Source: Rossellomorea marisflavi
GTDB taxonomy: Bacteria; Bacillota; Bacilli; Bacillales; Bacillaceae_B
Direction: 5' to 3'
NCBI RefSeq assembly: GCF_009806575.1
Contig: NZ_CP047095.1
Span: 2,360,001-2,424,000, forward strand
DNA: 64,000 bases
Of the stretch, positions 47,557-56,469 are shown one piece after another. The notes beneath the pieces are model-generated. The model was given only the letters and a program-made list of their open reading frames with translations, made no database searches and was not told where the DNA came from. The translations under genes were made by a program, and so were the position numbers. Each line of letters opens with the position of its first letter. Position 1 is the stretch's first letter.

Positions 47557-49470
47557 TTAAATGCTGCTGATCAGCAGTTTCCTCAGGAGTGGGAACAGAA
47601 CATCAGGTAGCTCTGATACATCCGACACCAGGATACTGTAGTTCCCGTATATGTTCTGAATCGTTTTGCGCTGACCTTCGTCAATTTCACCGCTGGCGAG
47701 GAATACATTGATGACTTCAATGCCTTTTTTTCGTGCATCTAGGACGGCCTCATGGGTATCAACGATGCCGTTTTGCTCATAATCCATGGCAGCCGGCTCT
47801 CCGTCTGAGAAGACCAGCAGGAACTTCTGCTTCTCCCCTCTTTGAAGGATCCGATCTGTCATCAATCTGATGGCGAATCCGTCCCTGTTGTCCTCTTCAG
47901 GTTGAAGCTGCATGATTTCAGGACCACTGGATGGCTTCAAGGAAGATTGGAATTCCAGGACAGGCTTAAGATAATTGGGTTGAGAATGGGAAGTAGCGGC
48001 ATTGGTATCTTCCCAGAACCCCACAACTTCGTGTGGCACCCTGACACCTTTCAAGGATTCGTGGAATAATGTGATTCCAAGCTTTGTCTCTTCCATTTTA
48101 TCGAACATGGAGCCCGAACAATCCACCAGCAGGGAGAATACGGCGTCCAGCTCGGTGGAAGGATCATGTTTTTTGTAGAACAATCTGGGCACATCATCTG
48201 TAAGGAGCCTCAGGAGTTTTTTATTCAACCTGCCGAAGTGGAGATCCGTTCTTGGCTGGATCCTTTTATGCTCCAGAGTCTTTTCGATCATCTTCTGGAG
48301 CTTTTTCTTATAGGTGAATACCGCTGCCTTATTCACACCGTAGGCTGCCTTGTCTTCTGAAGATGGTACATCTGGAGCAAGAAAGACCGCTTCTGCATAA
48401 CGATTTTCCTTTCCATACGGTTGATCTCCCATGCCACGCTCTTCATGCTCCTGATCGACCGCTTTATGAGTCTCGTAGATCTCACGGTCGGTTTGTTTGG
48501 ATGTACCCTGTACCATGGCCATGGCCTGATCCCCGTCTTCTCCTTCCCGTACACCTTCTCCCATGAGATCGGAGGAACTTCCCTGATCCAGATCGAATTG
48601 CAGGAATGATTCCCCTTTCTCTTCGGATTCCCGATGCCAGGTGCGGAACTCCTCATCCATGATTTCCTCTTCCCCTGTACTCTCCTCCTCAAGAACATCA
48701 TCGTTCGCAAGGGGATCCCCGCGTTTCAGATCATCAAACGTCTGGTCCGGCTCCTCAGCATATACATCTTCCGGGAGATGGAAGTATTCATTCAGCATGT
48801 CCTTCTTCAACACGTCTTCACATACCTCGACCATCTCCATACACACCTTCACAACGTCGGAGGTGGATTTCGTTTCGTATAGAAGGGATAGCTGCCGCTG
48901 GAGAAATGGCATCATGAGATCGATCTCATCCGAAATGGCCGCCGCTTCCTCCAGCGGTGATTGTGCATGAAGGAGCAAAAACAGCTGGTTGAATAAAGCA
49001 TCTGTAAATACACTTTTCGTCAAATTCACTTTTAGCTGCGCATCAAAAAATTGCCGATAGATCCTTCTCCTTACACTGAATGATGCCTTCGTACCAGGTC
49101 GCTCCGATTTGCAGATTTCCTCGAGTCTTACTTCTTCCCCGATCACAAAGAGCTGTTTGGCAAAGCGCTTCACGGGTGATCGGTCGATTGCTCGAAGATA
49201 GCGTTCCACCGTTTTCATTTCTGTGTGTCCAAGATTCCCGATCGTGCGAAGATACACATCGCTTTTTAACCCATATGTCTCGTCCCTTTTATCCCGGTGA
49301 TCCCAGAAGTGACTGACATAGACGACTTCATTTTTCGGATCGAGATAGGAAAATGGACCATATTTCAAGGACATTTCACCATTCTTTGAGAGGGTTTTGG
49401 CGAGATCCGCCATCTCCATGAACAGAAAGGAATCGATGCGCTCATCATTGAATTGTATAAATCGATGCAT
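47557..49470 (-). CDS. VWA-domain protein (YojO/CobT-like cobaltochelatase family)
   Basis: 637 residues from ATG 49470 with GAGGGG upstream; the longer frame overlaps the upstream ATPase gene. The middle is very acidic (residues about 260-340: EEPDQTFDD, EEESTGEEEIMDEEF). The C-terminal von Willebrand A domain has the MIDAS motif SLLVDCSGSMFDKMEETKLG and FSDGEPAAMDYEQNG. Together with the MoxR-type ATPase encoded just upstream it forms the YojN/YojO pair known in B. subtilis; such AAA/VWA pairs mature enzymes or insert metals. The substrate is unknown. Confidence 0.9.
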   Translation of the reverse strand: MHRFIQFNDERIDSFLFMEMADLAKTLSKNGEMSLKYGPFSYLDPKNEVVYVSHFWDHRDKRDETYGLKSDVYLRTIGNLGHTEMKTVERYLRAIDRSPVKRFAKQLFVIGEEVRLEEICKSERPGTKASFSVRRRIYRQFFDAQLKVNLTKSVFTDALFNQLFLLLHAQSPLEEAAAISDEIDLMMPFLQRQLSLLYETKSTSDVVKVCMEMVEVCEDVLKKDMLNEYFHLPEDVYAEEPDQTFDDLKRGDPLANDDVLEEESTGEEEIMDEEFRTWHRESEEKGESFLQFDLDQGSSSDLMGEGVREGEDGDQAMAMVQGTSKQTDREIYETHKAVDQEHEERGMGDQPYGKENRYAEAVFLAPDVPSSEDKAAYGVNKAAVFTYKKKLQKMIEKTLEHKRIQPRTDLHFGRLNKKLLRLLTDDVPRLFYKKHDPSTELDAVFSLLVDCSGSMFDKMEETKLGITLFHESLKGVRVPHEVVGFWEDTNAATSHSQPNYLKPVLEFQSSLKPSSGPEIMQLQPEEDNRDGFAIRLMTDRILQRGEKQKFLLVFSDGEPAAMDYEQNGIVDTHEAVLDARKKGIEVINVFLASGEIDEGQRKTIQNIYGNYSILVSDVSELPDVLFPLLRKLLISSI

Positions 49471-49480
49471 GATTAACCCC

Positions 49481-50368
49481 TCATTCGAATAGTGTATCGG
49501 CAATGTTTTCGATTGCCGCTTTTTCCCTTTCATCTTCCAATTTATCTATGATTCCCCGTCGGATGGCCCGCTTTGCCGGCAGGTGCACCGCCAGGTCACA
49601 CGCGTCAAGGAGGGCACGTATGGAAGCTGCTTCTTCTGATACCTGTCCGTTCCTCACCTGTACCATCAAGTCTGAAGCGAGCTGGACGAACCGGTCCACT
49701 ACTTTAGGATCCGTAAGGGAGCTTTGAGCGGCTATGACCGCTTTTAATGTATCTCCTTCAATATATGGCACGTCCACCACCACAAACCGGTTTTTCAGGG
49801 CTTCATTCATCGGGACGGTCCCGACATACCCTTCATTGATGGCCGCAATGACACCGAAGCTCGGTTCGGCCTTGATGACTTCACCTGTGAAAGGATTTGT
49901 TATGCTTCTCCTATAATCGAGGACCCCGTTCAGGATCGGAAGCGTTTCAGGCTTCGCCATATTGATCTCATCTATATAAAGGAGATGTCCTTTTTTCATC
50001 GCCTGTATGACAGGACCTTCAATGAATTCAATTACGCTCTTGCCGTCCTTTTCTGCAATCGTCTTGTACCCCAGGAGAGCCTCTGCATCCAGGTCAACGG
50101 AGCAATTGATGCTGTGCATCGGTTGTGACAGCATGGAAGATAAGGTATCGGAGAGCTTTGTCTTCCCCGATCCGGTCGGTCCCTTCAATAAAAGATTCTT
50201 TCCAAGGGTCAGCGATGTCAGGCAGTCTTCGATTATAAAATCTTCGCTGGAGGTATACCCTCCCTTCCTGACCAATGACCGGTCTTTTTCATTATGGAAG
50301 GTACGCTTTCGTTCTTCGATCAAGCGGGCAATTTCATCTGGTAGTTGTGTTACGTTCACTGTTGTCAT
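49481..50368 (-). CDS. MoxR/NorQ-type AAA ATPase (YojN/CobS-like)
   Basis: 295 residues. Walker [21 protein letters not shown] (about 76-95), Walker [28 protein letters not shown], sensor region [41 protein letters not shown]. The C-terminal part contains the arginine residue set of the NorQ/CbbQ group ([33 protein letters not shown]). It partners the VWA protein encoded 10 bases downstream. The ATG has GAAAGGATG upstream. Confidence 0.92.
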   Translation of the reverse strand: MTTVNVTQLPDEIARLIEERKRTFHNEKDRSLVRKGGYTSSEDFIIEDCLTSLTLGKNLLLKGPTGSGKTKLSDTLSSMLSQPMHSINCSVDLDAEALLGYKTIAEKDGKSVIEFIEGPVIQAMKKGHLLYIDEINMAKPETLPILNGVLDYRRSITNPFTGEVIKAEPSFGVIAAINEGYVGTVPMNEALKNRFVVVDVPYIEGDTLKAVIAAQSSLTDPKVVDRFVQLASDLMVQVRNGQVSEEAASIRALLDACDLAVHLPAKRAIRRGIIDKLEDEREKAAIENIADTLFE

Positions 50369-50431
50369 CCTTTCTGATTATCCATGGAACTATTGTATCG
50401 AAATGAAACAAGCACTGCAAAAGGAAGATGC

Positions 50432-51325
50432 TTAAAGGGACAAATCATATCTGGTGAAGGTCCGTTGAATGGTCATGCCCGCTTTTTTATAAAGCAGTGC
50501 TGCACGAGTCGGGCTGTCACTATCAACCAACAGCGCCGCATGAGTCATGCCCGCACGGTGCAGCCCGTCAAATGTTCGATGTAACAACTGTCGTCCCAGT
50601 CCCCTTCTCCGCCATTCCCTTTTCATCCCTAAATGGGATATTTCCCCGATCCTTGTTTCATCATCAGCACGTGAAAGGACAAATCCGATCACATTTTCCT
50701 TATCGATCATGAGGAGCCACTGATCGGTTGAAACTTCCGGGGTGAAAAACCGCTGATTGAACTCTTCCCATGTGGAAGGATGATAGTCATAGTGATCGGC
50801 AAAAATCGTTTCGTAGGCTTCATAGAGAGCATGTTCATCGCTTCCGGGAATGAACGGACGGACAAGGTACGGATCGTCCGGTACAGACATCCCAGTGAGT
50901 TCCCTGCTCATCTGATGCCAGTGTCTTCCGGCGGAAAATCCCGCTTTCTCGAAAGCAGTCCGCTCTTCAGGCGTATTGGCGGAAATGATAATGCTCTTCT
51001 CTTCGGCACTCCCTGCTTTCCAGCGTTTTCCCGATTCGATCAGGGATTCGATCAGATCTTCAATGTAGCCTTCTGTCCCCTTGTCTCTCACGGTCAATAA
51101 CAGCGATGGGAGACGATGATCCCGATGAGTGAGAAACGACACCCCCTTCAGCACATCATGGATCCATAGCCCGACCTTATCTTCTCTTCCCGTCTTGAGT
51201 ACCAAGTCCCTGATCATCTTCAAACTGGTTTGTACTTTTCCATATACGGTTTCTTCATAGTCATGGATCAAGCTGATCACCTCAGAAAGATCGCCTACCC
51301 GTATTGACCGTTTGACTCTGCTCAT
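50432..51325 (-). CDS. Tandem-GNAT acetyltransferase
   Basis: 297 residues. The C-terminal half is a full GNAT domain with the acetyl-CoA loop MKREWRRRGLGRQLLHRTFDGLHRAGMTHAALLVDSDSPTRAALLYKKAGM. The N-terminal half (SRVKRSIRVGDLSEVISLIHDYEETVYGKVQTSLKMIRDL ... FEKAGFSAGRHW) looks like a second, degenerate GNAT domain, the same two-domain form as in mycothiol synthase-like proteins. The substrate is unknown. The ATG has GAGGTGAAGG upstream. Confidence 0.82.
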   Translation of the reverse strand: MSRVKRSIRVGDLSEVISLIHDYEETVYGKVQTSLKMIRDLVLKTGREDKVGLWIHDVLKGVSFLTHRDHRLPSLLLTVRDKGTEGYIEDLIESLIESGKRWKAGSAEEKSIIISANTPEERTAFEKAGFSAGRHWHQMSRELTGMSVPDDPYLVRPFIPGSDEHALYEAYETIFADHYDYHPSTWEEFNQRFFTPEVSTDQWLLMIDKENVIGFVLSRADDETRIGEISHLGMKREWRRRGLGRQLLHRTFDGLHRAGMTHAALLVDSDSPTRAALLYKKAGMTIQRTFTRYDLSL

Positions 51326-51341
51326 CCCTTCACCTCCACAT

Positions 51342-51382
51342 AAAAAAACTGATGCTTTCAGAGAATGAAAAGCATCAGCTTT
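51342..51382 (-). terminator. Terminator of DUF6501 gene
   Basis: On the minus strand CTGATGCTTTTC, loop ATTCTCT, GAAAGCATCAG followed by TTTTTTTAT. Confidence 0.85.
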
Positions 51383-51387
51383 GATCC

Positions 51388-51591
51388 TTACAGTACTTCA
51401 AAGTACTCTTTGTAAAATCCGCCCATCTTACCGCTTTCGTCGATGACGAAGTAGTAATCTTCGGATTCATTTTTTAAGTCGTATACTTTCCCTGGAACCA
51501 ATACATGTTCCACTGTATATTTTGCCGCATTCGTATGTAGGCACTTCACTTTTCTTCCTGTTTCATTCCCGGTCCATGTATGATGGATCAT
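51388..51591 (-). CDS. DUF6501 family protein
   Basis: 67 residues: MIHHTWTGNETGRKVKCLHT, then AAKYTVEHVLVPGKVYDLKNESEDYYFVIDESGKMGGFYKEYFEVL. This short beta-rich form matches my memory of the Bacillaceae DUF6501 proteins; function unknown. The ATG has GGAAGGGG upstream. Ends at a good terminator and is not in an operon. Confidence 0.75.
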   Translation of the reverse strand: MIHHTWTGNETGRKVKCLHTNAAKYTVEHVLVPGKVYDLKNESEDYYFVIDESGKMGGFYKEYFEVL

Positions 51592-51821
51592 TGTTGTATC
51601 CCCTTCCTGATCTTGACTATGTTACTAGTATAGTCTTATCTTCTTCTGAGTTCAATACTCCAGGAAGAAACCTTGCCGTCCGCTTTACACGGCCTACAAT
51701 TAGGATGGCGATGATTCGGTCACATATATCTTCGTACAGAAATCGTGGACCTCAAGACGATGTCATACAGATGGACCGCAGCAACAGACATTGCAGTAGT
51801 CAGCATTTCAGCATCACGCAC

Positions 51822-52712
51822 TCAGGCAGGATCCCGATTCAACGTCGGTATCTTCTGAAGCATGGCATGAAGACGTTTTTCGTCCATTCCAAGTCCCAAG
51901 AGCTGATCTTGCAGTCTACGATGATAGCTGTCGCTTACATAAGGATGGCTTCCCCTCAGGATCTCAAGGGCGTAATGTTCCGGCGGAAGGGTTTCAGGTG
52001 ATTTCCGTTTCACGATGAACGTAAGGACATTGTTATGTACCCTTCCATCAATCATCACATCAAGGAAAGCCGGGCGGTACCATCCGGGGAGAACCCCTTC
52101 CCTTTCAAATAGGTAGTCGACGGCTTCCTGATTGACTCGATAGACCACGCCTTCCATCGCCTCTCCAGGAACTTCCGTGATATCCCCCCTGCCCCCGTCA
52201 TCGACGACAAAAGAGTAATCCATTCTGAAATCTTGTACAATTCCAGCTCCAAGGCAGTCCTGAAAGTGGACGTGGACCCCTGCTTTTCTGAACCGTTCCT
52301 CGTCCATACAGGATCCGTAGGCGAAATATAGGATGTCGGACGGCCTGTGTGCGAGGAAATTCTTTACTTTCCAATCACCCGAAGGAATCGTTGAACCCTG
52401 TACGTGTTCTGATGCTGCTGTAAATACGGTAGCCACATAGCTTCCGTGGTCGGTATAAACGGTTGCTTCCTTCTTGATGGCCTTGGCCGGGATCGCTTCT
52501 TTCGTCTTATTGAGCTGATCGATGACGGAAGGGTCGACCTCATACAATTCGCCGTACACCTTCTCCCTTCCGTCCTTCATGACCGGGTGTCCCTCCACTG
52601 ATTCAAGGAGTATCCCATCGACGTACGCTTGATGTGAAATGGTTCGGGGATTTTGTAAAAGCGCATGATGGCGTTCATGCTTTCTTAAGTTTCCATAAAC
52701 GAATACGAGCAT
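51822..52712 (-). CDS. Gamma-glutamylcyclotransferase-like protein, two domains (YkqA-like)
   Basis: 296 residues from ATG 52712 with AGGAGG upstream. Domain 1 (about 1-115) starts MLVFVYGNLRKHERHHALL, the GGCT-fold YG motif. Domain 2 (about 135-250) starts LYFAYGSCMDEERFRKAGVHVHFQDCLGAGIVQDFRMDYSF with Glu in EVPGEAMEGVVYRV. The two-domain form is as in B. subtilis YkqA. The GGCT fold cyclises gamma-glutamyl amines; the biological substrate is not known. The C-terminal helix region ends SDSYHRRLQDQLLGLGMDEKRL. Confidence 0.87.
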   Translation of the reverse strand: MLVFVYGNLRKHERHHALLQNPRTISHQAYVDGILLESVEGHPVMKDGREKVYGELYEVDPSVIDQLNKTKEAIPAKAIKKEATVYTDHGSYVATVFTAASEHVQGSTIPSGDWKVKNFLAHRPSDILYFAYGSCMDEERFRKAGVHVHFQDCLGAGIVQDFRMDYSFVVDDGGRGDITEVPGEAMEGVVYRVNQEAVDYLFEREGVLPGWYRPAFLDVMIDGRVHNNVLTFIVKRKSPETLPPEHYALEILRGSHPYVSDSYHRRLQDQLLGLGMDEKRLHAMLQKIPTLNRDPA

Positions 52713-52826
52713 AGAAATTCCTCCACGGATTGAATTCATTATAATCTGCTTCTTCATGATATCACAGAAACAGGGCAATGGAGTCCCGTAAGACGACCCA
52801 ATGCCCTTACCCACAAAAGAAAGCGA

Positions 52827-54473
52827 TTACATTTTATTCGTGTGCGAAATGGCCTTCTCACCCATTTCCCGCAAACGGAATTTCTGTATTTTCCCTGACG
52901 CTGTCATGGGATACGAATCAATGAACTCAATGAATTTCGGCACTTTGAACCGAGAAATCTTCCCTTTGCAAAAATCGCGGATTTCCTCTGATGTGCAGGA
53001 TTGACCCGGCTTGAGGATCACCCATGCAATCACTTCTTCTCCAAACGTTTCATCCGGTACACCGGTGACCTGTACGTCGAGGATCTTTGGATGGGAGTAT
53101 AGAAACTCTTCGATTTCCCTTGGATAAATATTTTCACCGCCCCTGATGATCATATCTTTGAGTCTTCCCGTGATCCTGCAGTACCCTTCTTCATCCATGA
53201 CGGCCAAATCTCCAGTGTGGAGCCATCCTTCTTCGTCGATGGCCAGGGAGGTCGCCTGTTCATTTTTGTAATATCCCTTCATCACGTGGTAACCGCGTGT
53301 GCACAGTTCCCCCTGTTGACCATGACCAAGGGATTCTCCTGTGGCAGGATCGATGACTTTCACTTCGACATCGGGAAGGGCCCGGCCGACCGTCTCCACC
53401 TTCACATTCAATGGATCATCCGTCCGGGTCTGTGTGATGACCGGGGAAGACTCCGTTTGGCCATAAGCGATGGTGATTTCTTCAGCTCCCATCCGCTCCA
53501 TTACCCCCTTCATCACCTCCACCGGACAATTGCTTCCTGCCATGATACCGGTTCTGAGCGTTGAAAGATCATATTCGTTGAACTCTGGGAGGTTCAACTC
53601 AGCAATGAACATCGTCGGAACCCCGTGTAACGCTGTACACCGTTCAGATTCCACTGTGCGGAGGACTTCTGATGGATTGAATTCCTGCACGGGTATCATC
53701 GCGGCCCCTACGGAAGCACATGCCATCGTTCCAAGCACACAACCGAAACAGTGAAAAAATGGAACCGGGATGCATAATCGATCCTTTTCAGTCAGATCCA
53801 TGCACCTTGCGATATTGTATCCATTATTCACAATGTTGGAGTGGGTGAGCATCACTCCTTTAGGAAACCCTGTAGTACCGGAAGTATACTGCATATTGAT
53901 CACATCATCAGGTTTGCACTCGGCCATCCGTGCGTTCAGCCGTTCGTCGCCCTCCCCTTCTCCGAGCTTCATGATATCGTCCCAGGAATAGGTACCGGGA
54001 TAGCGCTGATCGCCGAGGACGATGACATTCTTCAACTTCGGCAGCGTAGCGCTTTCCAGCTGACCTGGTACTGAAGTTTTGAGTTCCGGGCAAATATCAT
54101 AGAGCATCTCGATATAAGAGGTTGTTCGGTAACCTTCCATCAGTATGATGGAGCTGCTATCCGACTGGTCCAGCAGGTACTTCAGTTCCTCCCTTTGATA
54201 ATTGGTATTCACCGTGACCAGGACAGCCCCCATCTTCCCGGTGGAAAACTGACTGATAAGCCACTCAGGGGTGTTTGTCGCCCAGATGGCCATATGATCT
54301 CCTTTATTGATGCCAAGTTCCATGAATCCTTTTGCTGCTTGACGGCAAAGTTCGTCAAAGCGGGAATAGCTCCATCTCAACCCCCTGTCCGCATAAACCA
54401 CCGCATCCCGTTCCGGGAAAAGTGCCGCCTTTTCTTCCAGAAGTGTCCCGATTGTTTTCGTTAAAACCGCCAC
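52827..54473 (-). CDS. Acyl-CoA synthetase / AMP-binding ligase (YngI-like)
   Basis: 548 residues from GTG 54473, eight bases after GGGGAGG; a TTG two codons earlier is too close to that site. ANL-superfamily motifs: P-loop NMQYTSGTTGFPKGVMLTH, A5 ITIAYGQTESSPVI, A7 DLAVMDEEGYCRITGRLKD and A8 MIIRGGENIYPREIEEFLYSHPKI, and the catalytic Lys near the end in PMTASGKIQKFRL. It activates fatty or other carboxylic acids to acyl-CoA via acyl-AMP. B. subtilis YngI (with yng leucine-degradation genes) is similar. Chain length is unknown. It stands alone in this window. Confidence 0.9.
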   Translation of the reverse strand: MAVLTKTIGTLLEEKAALFPERDAVVYADRGLRWSYSRFDELCRQAAKGFMELGINKGDHMAIWATNTPEWLISQFSTGKMGAVLVTVNTNYQREELKYLLDQSDSSSIILMEGYRTTSYIEMLYDICPELKTSVPGQLESATLPKLKNVIVLGDQRYPGTYSWDDIMKLGEGEGDERLNARMAECKPDDVINMQYTSGTTGFPKGVMLTHSNIVNNGYNIARCMDLTEKDRLCIPVPFFHCFGCVLGTMACASVGAAMIPVQEFNPSEVLRTVESERCTALHGVPTMFIAELNLPEFNEYDLSTLRTGIMAGSNCPVEVMKGVMERMGAEEITIAYGQTESSPVITQTRTDDPLNVKVETVGRALPDVEVKVIDPATGESLGHGQQGELCTRGYHVMKGYYKNEQATSLAIDEEGWLHTGDLAVMDEEGYCRITGRLKDMIIRGGENIYPREIEEFLYSHPKILDVQVTGVPDETFGEEVIAWVILKPGQSCTSEEIRDFCKGKISRFKVPKFIEFIDSYPMTASGKIQKFRLREMGEKAISHTNKM

Positions 54474-54782
54474 ATACAACCCCTCCCCAATATGTACATA
54501 CTGTTCTTACGTGAGTAATATTATCATAAAAATTAGAATTTTCAAACATAAAAGGAAGGAAGCCCATCTTTTACTCTAACGACTCTACGTGCTTACCACT
54601 GAATATCGGGATCACACCCTTACCCCAAATCCATCTGGTTTAAACACATTTCAACAATTCGTGCCAAAACCCGACTTAAGTTGTATTTTCAAAATACCCC
54701 TTTTCAAACACGGTGAATGTATGTAGAATAAATAGAAAATATAGAACATTCTATATTTTAAACATTTCCTGGGAGGTTGCTC
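54474..54782. other. Intergenic region upstream of sda
   Basis: It holds the divergent promoters of the acyl-CoA synthetase gene and sda and the 24-base palindrome at 54735-54758. No further gene was seen. Confidence 0.5.
54735..54758. promoter_or_regulatory. 24-base palindrome, candidate operator of sda
   Basis: AAAATATAGAA, CA, TTCTATATTTT: perfect 11-bp arms, 25 bases before the sda ATG. It does not match the Bacillus LexA box or a DnaA box. The position suggests a dimeric repressor site or a transcript hairpin. Confidence 0.5.
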
Positions 54783-54917
54783 ATGAAAATCTTAAGTAAT
54801 GAACAGTTGGTCGCAGCGTATCGGAATGCTGAAAAGCAGGGGAATGATCAGGATTGGATTATGCTCCTGAAGAAAGAAATTCGAAACCGTGGACTGAGGC
54901 CTTTTAGGAAATCGTGA
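54783..54917 (+). CDS. sda: Sda-like sporulation histidine kinase inhibitor
   Basis: 44 residues: MKILSNEQLVAAYRNAEKQG, then NDQDWIMLLKKEIRNRGL and a basic tail. It matches the Sda pattern (L-S-x-E-x-L-x-x-x-Y-x-x-A ... F/W-I-x-L-L-x-x-E-I-x-x-R). Sda folds as a helical hairpin that binds the DHp domain of sporulation kinases such as KinA and blocks Spo0F phosphorylation when DNA replication is impaired. The ATG has GGGAGG upstream. In B. subtilis DnaA drives sda; no clear DnaA box was seen here, but a perfect palindrome lies upstream. A terminator follows. Confidence 0.85.
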   Translation: MKILSNEQLVAAYRNAEKQGNDQDWIMLLKKEIRNRGLRPFRKS

Positions 54918-54936
54918 TGAGACGTTGAATGGGAAG

Positions 54937-54972
54937 GGTGAAGACAAATTTGTCTTCACCTTTTATTTTTGT
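54937..54972 (+). terminator. Terminator of sda
   Basis: GGTGAAGACAAATTTGTCTTCACC followed by TTTTATTTTT: a perfect 12-bp palindromic stem. Confidence 0.9.
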
Positions 54973-55076
54973 GAAGGGGACCTGCCTTTACTTGCTTTCT
55001 TCCATTGTTCTTCCTCGATGATTCCAAGCTTATGAAACAAATAAGAATAGTAGTATACCTTTTTCTTCACTTTCAT
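54963..55076 (-). CDS. Small hypothetical protein, 37 aa
   Basis: MKVKKKVYYYSYLFHKLGII followed by EEEQWKKASKGRSPSQK. The ATG at 55076 has AAAGAGGTG directly upstream. The product is a short basic/aromatic helix pattern of no recognised family. It is convergent with sda and shares its terminator region. The call rests on the ribosome-binding site and on the fit between genes, so it remains tentative. Confidence 0.5.
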   Translation of the reverse strand: MKVKKKVYYYSYLFHKLGIIEEEQWKKASKGRSPSQK

Positions 55077-55145
55077 CACCTCTTTTTCCCTTGACCAAAA
55101 ATATTGGGTTTAATCATATTTTATGCATTTATACAAGGTTTAGTG

Positions 55146-55180
55146 CAAAAAAAATCCGATGCCCCCCTGGGGCACCGGCA
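55146..55180 (-). terminator. Terminator of odhAB operon
   Basis: On the minus strand CCGGTGCCCC, loop AGG, GGGGCATCGG followed by TTTTTTTT. Confidence 0.9.
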
Positions 55181-55211
55181 ATACATTCATCCATTCAGTT
55201 AAAAATCAGGA

Positions 55212-56450
55212 TCAGCCTTCAAGAAGAAGATCTTCAGGATTTTCAAGCAGTTCCTTCACCATGGCAAGGAAGCCTACTGCTTCTTTGCCATCTATGATTC
55301 TATGATCATAGGATAGGGCCACGTACATCATCGGACGGTTTTCCATTGTATCCTTGTCGATTGCCATCGGACGCAACTGGATCTTGTGCATTCCTAGAAT
55401 CCCTACTTGAGGTCCATTCAGGATCGGAGTGGAAAGAAGTGATCCGAAGACACCGCCATTGGTGATGGTGAAAGATCCACCTTGGAGATCGGCAAGGGCA
55501 AGCTTGTTTTTCCTTGCTTTGGTTGCAAGCTCCATGATTTCCCCTTCGATTTCGGCAAAGTTTTTGCGCTCACAGTCACGGACCACCGGAACGACCAGTC
55601 CATCTTCAGTCGAGACGGCAACACCGACATCATAGAACTTTTTGAGTACGATTTCATCTCCATCGATTTCAGCATTCACGTATGGATACTTTTTAAGGGC
55701 AGCAACAACCGCTTTTGTGAAGAAGCTCATGAATCCGAGTCTTACATCGTGGTCTTCAAAGAATTTGTCCTTTTTGCGCTTTCTGAGCTCCATTACAGCC
55801 GTCATATCGATTTCGTTAAATGTCGTGAGCATGGCAGCCGTCTGCTGGACTTCAACAAGCCTCTTAGCAATGGTCTGGCGGCGGCGTGACATTTTTTCGC
55901 GCTCAACCGGTTTACCATTATCGGATTTAGGCGCTTTTTTAGCTTCTGGCGCTGGCTTGGCCGGAGCTGAAGCAGGCTTGTTTCCATAGGCTTCGATATC
56001 CTGCTTGCGCACCCTTCCAAGAGGATCGGTCGGCACGTCGGAAAGATCGATCCCTTTTTCCCTAGCGAGCTTGCGTGCAGCAGGCGAAGCAATCGGACGA
56101 TTTTTCTTTTCGGCTGCAGCAGGCTCTTCTTTGGCCGGTTCCTGCTTTTGTTCCTTCTGTTCAGGAGCTTCGGCTTTCTCCTCCGCTTTTTCCTCGGATG
56201 GGGCCGGGGCTTCCCCGCCTTCACCGACGACAGCGATGACTTGGCCAACCTCAACGGTATCTCCTTCTTCGGCTTTCAGTTCTTGGATCGTTCCCGCTTC
56301 TTCAGAGATGACTTCCACGTTTACTTTATCGGTTTCCAACTCTACGATATATTCGCCTTTTTCCACGTAATCGCCCGGCTGTTTCAGCCACTGGGCGATC
56401 GTACCTTCTGTAATGGATTCTGCTAATTCTGGAACTTTTATTTCTGCCAC
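55212..56450 (-). CDS. odhB: Dihydrolipoyllysine-residue succinyltransferase (2-oxoglutarate dehydrogenase E2)
   Basis: 412 residues. Lipoyl domain (about 1-78) with the modified Lys in [12 protein letters not shown]; an Ala/Pro/Glu/Lys-rich linker (about 80-115); E3-binding domain [20 protein letters not shown] with [11 protein letters not shown]; and the catalytic domain from about 180 with the active-site [15 protein letters not shown]. It transfers succinyl groups to CoA in the TCA cycle. The ATG has AGGAGG upstream. It follows odhA by 20 bases, so they form an operon ending in a strong terminator. E3 (lpd) is not in this window, as usual in bacilli. Confidence 0.97.
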   Translation of the reverse strand: MAEIKVPELAESITEGTIAQWLKQPGDYVEKGEYIVELETDKVNVEVISEEAGTIQELKAEEGDTVEVGQVIAVVGEGGEAPAPSEEKAEEKAEAPEQKEQKQEPAKEEPAAAEKKNRPIASPAARKLAREKGIDLSDVPTDPLGRVRKQDIEAYGNKPASAPAKPAPEAKKAPKSDNGKPVEREKMSRRRQTIAKRLVEVQQTAAMLTTFNEIDMTAVMELRKRKKDKFFEDHDVRLGFMSFFTKAVVAALKKYPYVNAEIDGDEIVLKKFYDVGVAVSTEDGLVVPVVRDCERKNFAEIEGEIMELATKARKNKLALADLQGGSFTITNGGVFGSLLSTPILNGPQVGILGMHKIQLRPMAIDKDTMENRPMMYVALSYDHRIIDGKEAVGFLAMVKELLENPEDLLLEG

Positions 56451-56469
56451 TGTGATGTCCTCCTCTTTC

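Noticed and set aside
55802..56254. Long basic open frames opposite or out of frame with odhB (150 codons)
   Set aside because: They lie inside odhB in another frame and have Arg/Lys-rich low-complexity content typical of shadows of an Ala/Glu/Lys linker.
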